Below, in pieces: positions 34,100 through 46,376 of a stretch of 64,000 nt of DNA. Made by a program: the position numbers and the translations under genes. How positions within the stretch are numbered: position 1 is the first letter of the stretch; every line of letters begins with the position of its first letter. This DNA comes from Bidens hawaiensis (lineage: Eukaryota > Streptophyta > Magnoliopsida > Asterales > Asteraceae). Below the pieces are notes generated by a model. That model made no database searches. It was given only the letters and a program-made list of their open reading frames with translations, and was not told the origin of the DNA. The DNA lies in assembly GCA_021521415.1 (NCBI GenBank), contig JAIQDT010003008.1, positions 124,001 through 188,000 of the forward strand, read 5' to 3'.

Positions 34100-35662
34100 C
34101 TACATGTAGCATCTGCGTAATTGAGCTCCATTCCATGTTCTTGGGATGGGGGTACCATCGAGCCTTTCGAGCCGGTATGCGCCCTTTCCCATAACTTCTT
34201 TAATAATGTATGAACCTTCCCAGACCGGGGCCAGCTTTCGTGGGCGCTCCTGGTTCGAAGCCTCGTTGTTACGCAGTATGTAGTCTCCGACATTGAAGTT
34301 GCAGAGTTTCACCCGCGTGTTGTAGTGCTTTTGCATTTGTCGCTTGTAGTTCTCTTCACGCGCTGCGGCGAAGTCTCTGCGCTATTCGGTTAGCATAAGG
34401 TCTAACCGTCTTTCCGCATCATTGTCTTCTGGTTAAGTTATTACTCTTGGTGAGGGTAGACCGATCTCGACTGGAACCATGGCTTCAGTGCCATAGGTGA
34501 GGTTGAATGGGGTTTCGCCCGTGCTTGTTTTTTTCAGCGTTCTGTTTGCCCAAAGGACATGTGGAACTTCGTCCACCCAGCCGGATCTATGCTCCAAGAG
34601 TGTTTTCTTTATGCCATCGACGATACTCTTGTTTGCTGTTTCCACCTCACCATTACCCTGCGGGTGTGCCACTGAGGTAAAGGTGTGGGTGATTTGAAGC
34701 TCTTTCAGCCACTTTTGTAGCTTCTGGTCAGCAAAGTTGGTGCCGTTATCGCTCACCAAATTCTGTGGAAGTCCAAAACGACAAATAATAAATTCCCAAA
34801 TAAATTTTTTGATATGTTTTGCGGTTGTTTGGGCTAGGGGTTTTGCTTCTATCCACTTGGTGAAGTAGTCGATGGCTACCACTAGGAACTGAACGTTCCC
34901 TGCTGCTGTGGGAAATGGGCCTGTAACATCGATGGCCCACTTCTGGAATGGCCATGAAGAAGTGACTGGAACAAGTTCGTTCTTCAGGCGATGCGTGTTG
35001 GGTGCGTAAAGCTGGCAGGACCTACATTTTCTGATGTAGGCCAGCGCATCCGTGTGCATCCTCGGCCAAAAGTATCCCTCGTTGTTTAGCTTAGCTACAA
35101 CTGCGCGTGGACCTGCGTGTACTCCACAGATGCCTTCGTGTACTTCCCTTAGGAGGTAGTCGGCATCTTGGTCGTCAACGCATCTGAGGAGTGGGCCAAG
35201 GAAATTACGCCTGTAAAGTATGTCATCAACAAGTTGATAGTTCAGTGATTTACAGCGTATCTTTCTTGCCTGTGTCTTTGACTCTGGTAGTACACCCGTC
35301 GCAAGGTAATTTATGATTGGCGTCATCCATGTTTCTGTGCCGGTTTGGATGACACAAATTTCCTTGTGCGGGACTGACGGTGCTCCAAGAAGTTCAACGC
35401 GGATGTCCTTTCCCAAGTGGGTGAAGGCAAACGATGCAAGCTTGCTTAGGGCATCCGCAGATTTGTTTTCGCTTCGCTTGATGTGCACAACTTTGCAATC
35501 GTTGAAATCGCGCATAAGCGTTTTTGCTTGTGCGAGGTATAGGGCCATTGTGTCGTTCACGGCCGTGTACGTCCCGTTTATCTGGTTGGCTACTAGCATG
35601 GAATACACGTGGGCTTCCAAGTTTTTTACCCCCATCTTACGCGCAATTCTTAATCCGGCCAA
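34100..35662 (-). pseudogene. Tat pol: second RNase H end and integrase (broken)
   Basis: The minus-strand frame begins within the archaeal-type RNase H (ANQINGTYTAVNDTM, SENKSADALSKLAS). Integrase follows: the HHCC domain (HEGICGVHAGPRAV, CRSCQLYAP), then the core with D (AIDVTGPF), D (VSDNGTNF) and E (NGEVETANKSIVDGI). The frame stops at 34433. A C-terminal stretch at 34100-34336 (VGDYILRNNEA, RKLAPVWEGSYII, GAYRLERLDG) continues integrase in another frame after an in-frame stop. Catalytic residues are present, but a break separates the C-terminal domain and another separates this block from upstream pol. Confidence 0.88.
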
Positions 35663-36345
35663 GAATGCTTCGTACTCCGCTTCGTTATTCGTACTTGGGA
35701 AATCCAGCCGAATAGCGTAAGTGTATTCTTGGCCTGCTGGTTAGTTAGTTTCAACCCTGCGCCTGAACCTTCGTTGTTTGCTGCTCCATCAGTATAGGGT
35801 CGCCAGACATCGTTAATGTCTTGTGCTGGAGAGGGTTGAGCCTCTTCCTGGCACTCTTTTTCCCGCGAAGCGGGGACTTCTACAATAAAGTCGGCCAAGA
35901 CCTGGCCTTTTATAGCTGGTCTTGGCTTGTACCTTATCGCGTATTCTCCCAACTCAATTGCCCATTTGGCTAGGCGCCCTGACAACTCGGGTTTGCCTAG
36001 AACGTTTGCAAGTTTGAAGTTGGTGAGAATGGTGATTGGGTGGCCTTGGAAATATCGTCTTAGCCTGCGTGAAGCCTGTACAAGCGCTAAGACTAATTTT
36101 TCCAAGGTGGAGTACCGGGTTTCCACGTCTGTTAAGAAGCGGCTTACATAGTAGATGGGCATCTGGATGCCCTTTCGTTCTACTAGTAAGACTGCCCCAG
36201 TTGCTCTGTCTGTGGTGGAGAGGTAGAGAATTAATTCCTCCCCCACTTCTGGTGCTGTGAGTGTTGGGAGTTTGATCAAGCGTGACCGAATCTCTTGAAA
36301 GGCTGCTTCCGCTTCTGGTGTCCAGCGGAAGTGCGTTTTCTTCAA
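35650..36345 (-). pseudogene. Tat pol: RNase H and start of the second RNase H
   Basis: The first RNase H runs from FRWTPEAEAAFQEI through PIYYVSRFLTDVETRYSTLEK to KGQVLADFIVEVP; the usual first catalytic aspartate position reads LYLSTTD. The second, archaeal-type RNase H starts WRPYTDGAANNEGSGAG near 35790. This dual arrangement is diagnostic for Tat elements. A frameshift near 35650-35740 moves the reading frame, so the second domain is split between this segment and the next. Confidence 0.87.
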
Positions 36346-36354
36346 ACAATTTCT

Positions 36355-38043
36355 CTATGTTGACACGAATGGGAACGACCTTTCCGCATGGTTTGCCAAA
36401 AAGCGGTTAAGTGCGACTAGTCGTCCATTCAGTGTCTGAGCCTGTTTGATGGTAGTAGGTGATTCCATTTTCATAATGGCTTCAACCTTTTCGGGGTTCG
36501 CTCTGAAGCCATCTTTGGTAACGATGACTCCTAAGAACTTCCCATCTTCCATCCCAAAGGAACACTTGCTCGGGTTGAGCTTCATGTTTATCTTTCTGAG
36601 CGTGTTGAAAGTTTCTGCGATGTCTTTCAACATCGCCTCTGGCTCGAGGCTTTTGATGACCAAGTCATCCATGTAAACTTCCAAGTTCCTCCCGATTTGG
36701 GCATGAAACTCTTTGTCCATTAGGCGGTGGTATGTGGATCCGGCGTTCTTTAGTCCAAATGACATCATTTGGTAACAAAATGTGCCATCGGGCGTCCGAA
36801 ATGCGGTTTTATCCTGATCGTCAACAGCCATGTGGATTTGATGGTACCCTTTATACGCATCAAGAAAGCATTTAAGGCGAAACGGTGCTAATGAATCCAC
36901 CTTAAGGTTAATTTCGGGTAACGGGTAACAATCCTTGGGGCATGCCTTGTTTAGGTCTTTAAAATCTATGCACATGCGCCATTGTTTGTTGGATTTTGGT
37001 ACCATGACGGGATTTGCAACCCATGTTTGATATTTACTAACGCGTACGATGCCTGCGTCAAGGAGTTCCTTGACTTGGGTTCTACATGCGTTAGCCTGCT
37101 CAGCACCCATTACGTGACGCTTTTGTATGACCGGCGCAAACGCCGGGTCACACTTGAGCTTATGCTCAGCCTTACTTCGAGGTACACAAGTCATGTCAGC
37201 TGGTGTCCACGCGAAGATGTCGGCATTTTTTTGCAACAAGCGTTTGAGTAAGGTGCGTGTGGGATTAGTGATCGTTGGGCCAATGGTAACGGCCTGGTCA
37301 TGGTATTTGCCATTGAAAGCCCATTCTTCTGGCTCAGGGGTGGTTGGTTTAGCCATTTTTGGTTTGGGTTTAGATGAGACAGATGCGATGCATACCTGGG
37401 GAATACCCGTGATCATAGCGACGCCCTCAGCTGTTGGCCATCCCATCATACCATGGACCGAAGACACCACGGCATTAAATCTTGCCATCCCATCTCTCCC
37501 GAAGAGAATGTCGTATGTGTGGTGTGGCTTCCTCATTACAACGAAGTCCACGTCTTCTGTGCGGGAGTACTTCCCGTCCGTGAGAGTGACGGGGAAATAT
37601 AGGATTACCAAGGGGGTGTTTGTGCTGCCGTCGAACCCTTCCATCAAGGCGTAAACTGTTTCTAGGAGTTCTTTGTCTTCGTCGTCTAGCTTGTCGAAGA
37701 ACTGCCTATACATGACCGTTGATGAAGCGCCATTATCAGTAAGGGTGCGGGAGGTGATGTAGTGCCCCAGCTGGCTTTTGATGACTATGGGGCTTTCTTT
37801 GTTGGGCCCCCCTGGCACACGCGGGAAGCGCACTTCTGCTTCCTTCCACGCACTTGGCTCTGTTGTTCGTCGTTTTCTTTCTCTGATGTTGCCGTGAACC
37901 ATGTGAATGCTGATGTCGACGGGCTTCCGTCCATTGCCCTTGTACCGATTGTCTTTCCTCCCTCCGTTATTGATTGACGCCACGAGGTGTGTGAGTTTCC
38001 CATCTTTGACGAATGTTCGACGACATCCTTCAAGGATGTGCAT
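36355..38043 (-). pseudogene. Tat pol: protease and reverse transcriptase
   Basis: 562 codons are open on the minus strand. The aspartic protease active site reads TDNGASS, close to the D-x-G-S form of Tat elements. RT contains MCIDFKDLNKACPKD, FLDAYKGYHQI, the catalytic VYMDDLVIKS box, and LNPSKCSFGM. The frame stops at 36355, just before the RNase H connection. It overlaps the gag frame at 37785-38043, where a frameshift around 38010-38030 separates them. RT itself appears undamaged. Confidence 0.9.
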
Positions 38044-39466
38044 TCCTCCGTGGTGTGGCCTTTTGTCCCGTGGAAGTCACAGGATTTGCTCTGATCAGCG
38101 TTTTGACGCTGTCGGATTATTAGAGCCTTTGGCCATGGGAGCTTCTCGGTGGCAAATATCTCGGTGACGCTTTTGGTGAGTGGCGTCCATCTGGGATTCC
38201 GGTTCGACGACTGCATGTTGTCCCTTCCGCCTAAGAGAGGGCGAGAGCTGGATGAGGTGTCAAAGTTTACCCTTGACTGCCAAATACCAAGCTTCCTCTT
38301 TTTGTTTTGTCGGGCGGTACGAACGTTATTTTCTCTTGTTCTCTGGGTGTAGAGGTTTGTGCTCTGGGGGAGATTTCTACCCAGTTGCTTCTCCGTTTCG
38401 GCAAAGTGTTTAGCTGCCGTCATGATGGCATCCCATGTGGGTGGCATGCCGTCTTTACCTTTCAACGTGCGGATGAGCTCTGGGTACTCAGCGCCCTGGA
38501 TAAAAGCGGCACGAACAAGATCTTCGCTAATAGTGGCCAGACTTAGCTTCTTTGAGCTGAAGCGAGTGATGAAGTCTAGCAAAGATTCGTCTTCTTCTCG
38601 GATGCAGTTGAGGATCGTCCATTGCTCTTCAGTATATTTTCTTTGTTGACTGAAGTGCTGGCTGAATTTGTGCTGGAAGTCTGCCCAATAGTAGATGTGG
38701 TGGACCGGTAGACGATCAAACCACGCTCTGGCTGCCCCGACGAGCGTCATTTGGAACATGTAACACCATGTGGGTTCCGTCCAATTACTGACGGTTGCCC
38801 CCGCTATAAATCTGTTCATGTGATCGTCCGGGTCAGATATGCCATCGTAAGTGCCTATGTTGGACATCTGTTTGGCACTCTTTGGAGCGATTGCTTCCGC
38901 AATGTCCCTTGAAAATTTGGACGTTCCCGCATTCGCAACAGTTGGTCTGAAAGTTTTGGAGAAGTCACGTGGGTTTTCCCCCGTGTTCTTTGTTTGAAAG
39001 TTTCTTCGAAATTTCTTCTCGAGTGGAAGTCTGCTTCTTTACGCTTCCCTTTCGCCTTATGACGTGGGTTTGCGTCACTGTCAGATTCTTCCCAATCTTC
39101 ATCATCCACATACTCGCAATCATTGCTCATGTTGAGCTGTTGTCGAGTGCTTCCGAATTTGTCATTGGCCTGTTGGAGTGAATGTAAACGTTCGTCCAAC
39201 TTGGCTTTGAATTATTTCTGACGTGCTTCCGCCCAAGCTTTAACTTGTTCTGGTGTTTGTCGGGGAAGTCTCGTCAGTTGTTTCCCCAACTGGGTATCGA
39301 TGAATCCCAGGAGAGGATTGTTTACTGCACTTGCCCCGGCTTGGGTAACCGGGGTAGTGTTCGTAACAATCGTGTATTCACCGGTGTTCCCCCCAGTAGC
39401 TGGGGTTGTGGTTACCGGAGTTTCTTGGTTACCCGGTGGCTTTGGCATCGAAGTAACCTTAACCAT
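37785..39466 (-). pseudogene. Tat gag (broken)
   Basis: The likely start is the ATG at 39464-39466 (MVKVTSMPKPPGNQ). A stop follows GQ-type text at about 39210 (ARQK*). The same frame then continues through an acidic/basic stretch, and a frame change near 38860 leads into the conserved gag core: GTYDGISDPDDHMNRF, CYMFQMTLVGAARAWFDRLP, ADFQHKFSQHFS, ESLLDFITRF. A CX2HX4HX4C-like motif (CDFHGTKGHTTEEC) near 38070 ends it. At least one stop and one frameshift disable it. Confidence 0.87.
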
Positions 39467-39520
39467 CTTTCCAGAAGTTTGAAAAAACTGAGAAAAAGAA
39501 GAGTAAGTTCTAGCTTAATG

Positions 39521-39534
39521 CACGGATGGCGCCA
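39521..39534 (-). other. Primer-binding site of the Tat element
   Basis: On the minus strand TGGCGCCATCCGTG follows the 5' LTR end (TCTTCA) after a single T. The TGGCGCC start is common in Tat and Athila elements; I cannot assign the tRNA with certainty. Confidence 0.6.
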
Positions 39535-39535
39535 A

Positions 39536-40395
39536 TGAAGAAACACTAGATGACCCCGACAGATTAAGGATAATCTTAGGGTTAAGTAGATGTTTCCCAC
39601 GAGGGTTAGGTCCGGCAAAGATGGCTATTCTTCTCAACCTGCAAAACAGACACCGTAAGCTCGTCACTGAGAAGGGGGGTTCCTCCTTGTGACCACCCTC
39701 CAGCGTGAGAATCAGACTAGGTTGCTCTGAATATAAGTGTATATAGAGAGAAATAGCTAGAGAGAAGATGATGATACCGTTCCAGGGTGTTGGAGTATTT
39801 ATAGCCGAAGGTAGGTTTCCAAGCAGGTACGGCCAGCTGTATATAATATTCCTTTTCCACCAACTATGGGCTACGTTCGTGCCATGATGGGAGTTGGTGG
39901 GTAGGCAGCGGCTGATAGTGACATTTTGTACTGGAGCGTGCTCCTCCTCGTACTATTGTCAGTGAGCTGTCACCCTGTGATTGGTTCATGGGTTGCTTTT
40001 GTCAGATCTTTTCTATTTGTCCATACCTTGGTAGATATAGTACAAAAGATCTTCTAGAAGCGTACGGACTGGCTCTTTTGGGCGGGAATATTCCCGCCCT
40101 GCTCATTCCTTCTTCAGGTGACATTACTGAAGTATAAGAGTTAGTGCCTTATACGTGTAGCCTTACTGTTAGTGCGGGTAGCCTTCCTTCTTGGCTTGTA
40201 CCCACAGCTGCGGGGACAGGCAGGGTACTGTACCAAGGGAGGCTTTCCTGCGGGGACAGCTGACTTACTGCGTGTAAGGTCTTCATCTCTTTGAGCATGG
40301 TGGGTCCTGCGGATCCAGTTGGTCTTTGCGTAGACGTACCTCTTCAAGGTAAGTCTTGTGAGTCCAACTGGGCTTTGCGGGAACCTACCTCTTCA
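39536..40395 (-). repeat. 5' LTR of the Tat element (860 bp)
   Basis: Pairs with 16745-17601. It starts TGAAGA, ends TCTTCA, and is followed by the target duplication ATATT. The LTR lies upstream of gag on the minus strand, so it is the 5' copy. Confidence 0.92.
39796..39803 (-). promoter_or_regulatory. TATA box of the Tat 5' LTR
   Basis: TATAAATA on the minus strand, conserved in both LTR copies, at a position suitable for transcription of gag-pol. Confidence 0.6.
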
Positions 40396-40675
40396 ATATT
40401 GATTATGTGGTTCTAACATAAATGTGTTTATAAAAGTTATTATTTGGTTATAATAGCACCTTTGGCTGTTAGGTAATTATGTGCACACTGATTACGGTTA
40501 AGTGGCTCATTTATTAAATTACCTTTTTTTTTCCTTAAAATCCAAATTGTATAAGGAACTAAAAAAAGAGTCAACTAAAAAAAGGTCAACTTGCAAGTTA
40601 GAAGAGGCTCAAACATACAATGGAAACGAAAATCTATCGTACCCCATTTAATAATTTTATTGGGAAAGCTTAAAT

Positions 40676-40846
40676 GGTGTTTGGGTTTCCTTATTTTATC
40701 TCCTTATAACTTATTAACTTTTATAAGTTAAAATAGTGTTTGGGTAAGATGACTTATTAACATTTTAAAGAAGAAAAAAATGAGTTTTCATAAGTTAGGA
40801 TGTTGTAACTTATATAAGGAGCTAAAAATAAGGAATCCCAAACACC
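40676..40846. mobile_element. Short MITE with GGTGTTTGGG termini
   Basis: The left end GGTGTTTGGGTTTCCTTATT is matched by the inverse of AATAAGGAATCCCAAACACC at the right, giving TIRs of about 35-40 bases with small gaps. The interior is an AT-rich foldback. The exact ends and target duplication are uncertain (TTAAAT against CTTAAT nearby). Confidence 0.6.
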
Positions 40847-40860
40847 CCCTTAATAGAGCG

Positions 40861-43160
40861 ACAAAGCGTCGACACCTTAAATAAAAAGAGATTTCTGGTC
40901 ATGTGGTTTTGTCATTTTTTGCCATTTCTGTCCAAAAGTTTTTTTTGTCCATTTTCATCCCGTTGGTCTCTAAGACTCACTATTTCTGTCCATAATTATT
41001 ATAGAACCCTTCGAACTTGATATTATCTCTGGATATAATTTATTTAACTTAAAACATATTTTTAACTTATTTTTAGATAAAGAATCAAAGTGTACCGGTT
41101 ACCAATTAGATAAAGGTTTTCTCCAACTCTCAAACTCTAATCCTCTCCCATAAATACCCACTCATCTCACCCATTTTTATCTGCACATTTTCACCATTCT
41201 CTCCCAAATTGTGTGAACTTGCAAGTTGTTCTAACTATTTTTGCTCAAGTTCGACTTTAAAAATCGACGAAACCGAATCTTGCATTTCAATCCGTCTCGG
41301 GTATATGTTTTTGTTACTTTCAGTTGTTATAAGTTAATGTATGTTAAGAAAACCATTTCTATCTTTGTTTAAGGTTTTTGGACATTTTAAACACTTACTT
41401 TTGCATTTTAGGCCTGTTTGGGTCGTTTTCGAGAAGTTTACTCGCTTAACTCTCTTGTTTGAGTTTAGATATGGAAGTTTTACTTTCTTATTAGTTCTAT
41501 GGTTTTGGCTATGGTAACCATCCTCGGTCTCATACCGAGTCAAGGGCCGAAACAAAACCGAGCACTCGTTTAAACACTTTAATTAACTTTTGAACAACCA
41601 TGTTGCATGAAAACATTCTAAATCTGAGTTTTCATCTATATTTTAGTTCTATCGTGTTGGACATGTGGTAACCATCCTCGGTTTCATACCGAGTCAAGGA
41701 CCGAACAAACCGAACACTCGTTGAAGCATTTTATTTAACTTTTAAACAAAGATATTGTATGAAACACTTTAGATCTAAGTTTTTGTTTATATTTTAGCTA
41801 TTATATGGTTGATATGGAAGTGTAGAACAGATCTTGGCTTGAACCCAAGTTTCAGGTAAAAACCGAGTAAAACCGAACACTTGTTTTAACAAGTTAGTCA
41901 ATGTTCAAACCACCAAAAGTTCAAACTATCTTTTTAGTTATGACTTACTTTATATTTCTCATATTACTTAAGATTTTGGAAGTGTTGGAACAAATCTTGG
42001 CTTAAACCAAGTTTCGGATAAAAACCGAGTAAAAGTCGAACTACTCGTCTTAACGAGCTAGTCACCGTTCAAACCACCAAAAATCCTCCCAAACCTTTTT
42101 AACTCATTTTGTACTTTATATGATTTATATTTGTAAGATTATGGTATGTCGAAACCAAACTTGATCGGGCCGACTTAAACTTACTTAAACCCGAGTTTGG
42201 GACTTTAATTGATAAAAATTCTTAAACTCGTTTAAGCTACTAATTTTATTGAAGTCATTCATATATTTAAATGTTTTGGAAAGTTGGATGTGGATTTGTT
42301 GCTTTATCAAGTCCTGAACCGACCAAACCGAACAAATCTTTAAAAGTCGGATTTTGATGCTTACATTAGCGGTATCGTGCACACTAGCACTAAACCAACT
42401 ACCCTATGTAAAACTTAACAAATATTGAGTAAAACTAAACATCAAAGACCCGTTTTCATGTAAAATCCATTTTATGTTATTCTTGCTGTATTTAATCGCA
42501 TTTTGTAAAATATAATTTAAACTCCCGAAAACCCAAGCCTTGTTTTTATGCACTTTTATATCATTTATTTTCCATCTTTAAGACTCAATATTAACTTAAG
42601 ATCTTTCAATCTAGGACACGCTAGTTAAACCGCCGGCTCACTTTCTTGAAGATTATTATTATTTTAAGTTTTCTTCATCGACGCCACTTTGTCCGGGTGA
42701 GTAATTTTCCCTTTTTCGCTTTTATACTTTGGGGGTACCTAGCATACTTAAACAAAAATGATTTAAGACTTGGATTCTCAGACCACAACTCTAGTTTATC
42801 TGTTACTTAGAATAATTGCTCGATTGTGTGTTATATGCCTCATATGATTAATTGTTAAATGTTTATTGCTTTTGTTGGTTGGCCTCATCCTCAATAAGTA
42901 TGATCATACGCTCCTCCTTGTAATATGGTATTTTTACCTATTAGAAATGAGTCTCATTTATTTATGATTTATATACCGCAATTGTTGCTATTATTTATGG
43001 TTTTCACATAAGAATTATGGATTTTGCCTCATATTATATACACAAAAAAATCATGGAATTGTTCACCAACATTTGTGTAGACAAAATATATATGTTATGT
43101 AATGTTACAGGTCTGATAAATTATCGGTTGAATGAATGAAGATTTGGACAATTATTTTTA
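40861..43160. other. Repeat-rich DNA, possible old LTR
   Basis: No gene is supported. From 41130 a TATA-like CCATAAATACC is followed by a CT-rich leader and splice-donor-like sites. The body holds two families of diverged tandem repeats, then a T-rich region with a GTCCGGGTGAG near 42690. This pattern resembles an LTR or leader of a decayed retroelement, but no termini are visible. Confidence 0.35.
41490..42110. repeat. Two diverged tandem repeat pairs
   Basis: ACCATCCTCGGT at 41517 recurs at 41671 (offset 154) with the following CATACCGAGTCAAGG block. ATCTTGGCTT at 41831 recurs at 41994 (offset 163) with CCAAGTTTC and AAAAACCGAGTAAAA. Both units share the theme 'accaagtcgaac...ACTCGT', so the pairs may descend from one four-copy array. 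Confidence 0.65.
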
Positions 43161-43181
43161 TTGAAGACGGGAACAGGATAC

Positions 43182-43799
43182 GGGGACGTTACGGGTACGG
43201 GAAACGGCAAAAATATTAAATCCAAGATACGAGTACGGCAAAAAAATAAATAAATATATTAAACAAAGTCTAAAATAGATTTATATTCATATAATGTGCA
43301 AACTTCAAAATCTACATCACTTAAATTTCCATGTTCCTCCTGCCGTACCTTGCTTTTCAATTTTAGCTACGTAATTTCACAATGGTAGTTCATCTACCGG
43401 AACAGTAGTAGATGATGCTCCTTTTGTTGTCTCTTTAGAAGCCACAAATAATCGATTATGATGAAGTCAGAATCGAGAAGATGATGATGATTAATGAATA
43501 TTGAATGTATAATGGAGAAGATTATCGAATGATGGTGAATTGGGATTTGTGAGAATTGATAAACAGAGAATGAAAGTCGTTTTAACTTCACGTCGCCATT
43601 AGTTGAGTTTAAAATAGTATTTTAGGAATATGAAAAGTTTAATGATAAAACCCTACAATTGTAAAGAAATGTTTCTGAAACTTCAAAAAATTCGTACCCA
43701 AGCCCGGAAACGTATTACAACCCGTCCCCGAATTTCAGAAACGGTTGGGGAAACGTTTCGGCGGTGTTTCGCCCGCGTTTCCGTCCCTAACACGTCCCC
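43182..43799. mobile_element. Putative TIR element with GGGGACG termini
   Basis: The left end GGGGACGTTACGGGTACGGGAAACG aligns with the inverse of the right end (GGGGACGTGTTAGGGACGG-AAACG) with small gaps. The interior is AT-rich with no recognisable transposase. No target duplication was found. Confidence 0.45.
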
Positions 43800-44218
43800 G
43801 GGAGGGGGACTCCACATGGTTTGGTGTTTCGGTGCAACATAGGTTATTGGTGGCTCCTGCAATCTCACGTGTCATCAGTTTTATTACTGTAAAGGTATTG
43901 TTTTTTATTTCTAATTAAAAATTATTTTATATTTTAGAATGAACATGTTCCACCATTATTATTATAATTCCATTTTCAGGAGTGAGACTTGTATGAATCA
44001 ACATACCATTGAAATTCACAGCTTCCGTGGGCACAAGAATACATAGTTTAGCATGTTGGTTTGATGTTTTATTTGATGGCAGGTGATCACATTCTTTTTA
44101 TGAACGGGTCAATTTGGGTCATGTTTTCTTTTAGTTTGGGTTTATTATCTTTACTAATTAAGTTATGGATTAATTTAAGTTATTTTATAATAATTTATCG
44201 ACCTACAACATTGTACAA

Positions 44219-44612
44219 AGATGGTTAACCACGGCTCATTGGTACAAACTACGTTGTGTGTTGTCTCAACCCATATACGTCCAACCATGCCAAGAAATAA
44301 CGAGTCATCTTCACATGATTGCACAGAAGGCTCAGAGTTATACAATTAAACTAACCATGTCAGGTTAGTCACAACAACATTATAATAATCAGAATCCCCT
44401 TATTTTGTTATATAACCTTTTGTGATTTGTTTCGTGTAGCTAAAATGTGGGGTCCGGATGCTGAACAAGGCGGGATATTACAAACGTCAAGTTGCAGGCT
44501 CAATCTTAAAGAACCATATTATCGGATGTCTCAACCACAAGCCTACTCAGCAACCCATGATAAGCAGCCGGATCAATTGTTGCAGACAAATGTGGACAAA
44601 ACTAAAAGTTAG
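44219..44612 (+). pseudogene. Two 3'-terminal exons of an unidentified gene
   Basis: An exon ending at 44363 (ACCATGTCAG|GTTAGT) and one starting at 44440 (TCGTGTAG|CTAAAATG) join in phase to give ..AQKAQSYTIKLTMSAKMWGPD.., continuing to a stop at 44612 (DKTKS). The joined peptide is over 100 residues, with AEQGGILQTSSCRLNLKEPY in the second exon. The splice signals, phase and ordinary composition suggest real coding sequence. I do not recognise the family and see no upstream exons, so it may be a fragment left by rearrangement or the end of a gene broken by repeats to the left. Confidence 0.35.
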
Positions 44613-46098
44613 ATTGTTTTAGGCTTTTTTGATATATTATGTTAGGTAATCTGGATATTGTTGATGGGAATTTCAGGATAAAAAAGGTTGCTCTTTGGCG
44701 GATTTTATCTAACAACTATCTAATGATTCGAGTGACCAAATGAACTGAATGTGTTTTGAGCTGCAGAAGTCTTCCTGACTTGTGATGTTGTATGTACACG
44801 CACCCTTGAGATGTCAGGCGAGCTATTTCCACGACCGCCACTTACTCTTGTGTATTGTTTCAATGTCTGTAAATTCGTATGACTTGTTTAGTTGTTTGCA
44901 CTATTTTCTATTAAAGGAAATGACTAGTAATTTAATCATAACTTCTCGAGGAAGTTTACCTTCGGTTTCAGTGAAGTTGTTGGACCACTTGTTATTTTCA
45001 CAAAAAAAAAAACACAATGTAATTTACAGGACTGTCAAAATAATTGGACCGGTTAAGGCCAGGCAAAGGTTTTAGGCTAGTTTTGTCTATAAAACATGGA
45101 AATATCGACCGAACCGGACTTGGTCTTGCAGCCAATGAACAATGTTAGGTGGTGGAATGAGTGTTAGTATTTTAGTAGAATAGGATTAACCGGTCGAACA
45201 ATGTAATCATAATAAACATTAAAAAAGTTAGGGATGTGTGGATTGCATGTTTGTTTTAGTTTAACAAACGAGGGTTCGGAGGCAGCACCCCCGGTTAACA
45301 GGGCTCCAAGGGGCAGCAGTCCGTGGTATGCTTTAGAAAATGAATTTTATGATAACATAATCATAAGTATTAGCGTGGAGGCAATATTAATTAAAATTTG
45401 AATTTCAAAATTAACTTGCATAAGACAGTTTCTGGAAACCCTAATTGCTGATGAGAGAAACGATCGTTTGGTTTCTCTGGTCAACACCAACACCCTGGTC
45501 CATCATTTCACAAAATCCATACTAGGTTCTTGATCTCATTCAGCGTTTTATCCAATTAAAGTGTTTACGGAACCACCAAATAAATTTTAATCTGAAAGTT
45601 TTCACACGACACTTTGAAAATCCAAGTTGAAATTCCCAAAATCCCCAACAAAAGATTAAAAGTTACTCCTTTGTTGGAAGACATCAAACGAAGAGTCTTC
45701 AAAGATATGACCAACAAATTCATGAAATTGGAGAAGATTGGATGGCAGAAGAAAATGCATTTCATGTCAATAAAACACTCCTTTCATATTTATAATTCAT
45801 AGATTAATGCATTTCATATGAAGAGTGAAAATATGAGTCTTTAACTATGTACTTATTCCCTTTATTTATTGCATACAAATAAAGCACTCCTATTCATATT
45901 TATAATTCACAGGTTAATCAATATTGGAACCTTTAACTATGTATTTTTGAAGCTAAAAAATAGTTCATTTTACCTAAAGTGATCAGCTTTAAATCTTAAC
46001 CATCAATGAGTTGTACTACATGATCAAACCGAAATTCCTGATACTTTCTGATCGATTTAACTTTCCACTTTGTGTGTATTGATTACTTATAGCTCAGC
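44613..46098. other. Intergenic DNA
   Basis: AT-rich, with no supported gene. The open frames at 44782-45075 and 45614-45802 have no recognisable domain and could be UTR or repeat. A GC-rich patch with GGCAGCACCCCCGG is near 45280. Confidence 0.5.
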
Positions 46099-46376
46099 TC
46101 AACTGACAGCTGCAAGAGTGGGAAGTGGTTGATCAGCAATAACATCATAGCAACGCTTGCATAGTGTCGGGTGATCAAGAAACGAGCCAACTTGAGGTGA
46201 AAAATTCCAGCATCTTTCACATTTTGAACCCTCTGCACGTGACACCCTGATCCATTGTTATTTTCTCCTTGAATTTAATATTCTCCTGAATATGGTATAT
46301 TTTTGTGGAGGCATCCTCCAATGTAGAAAGAATCTCAACCTGCATTTTGATCAATCAGCTTTCCAAATAACAAATA

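Larger units (their letters stand above)
16745..40395 (-). mobile_element. Complete Tat-lineage Ty3/Gypsy retrotransposon with nested insertion
   Basis: Two direct repeats of about 860 bp (39536-40395 and 16745-17601) start TGAAGA and end TCTTCA, and the whole unit is bracketed by ATATT (16740-16744 and 40396-40400), a perfect 5-bp target duplication. Coding runs on the minus strand: PBS, gag, protease, RT, RNase H, a second (archaeal-type) RNase H, integrase. An antisense multi-exon gene follows before the 3' LTR. The doubled RNase H and the antisense ORF are hallmarks of the Tat/Retand group. Without the 11.7-kb insertion the element would be about 11.95 kb. Confidence 0.92.

Noticed and set aside
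36982..37654. Plus-strand frames across the Tat protease/RT region
   Set aside because: Antisense shadows of pol; they lack the splice signals and domain seen in the true antisense gene further left.
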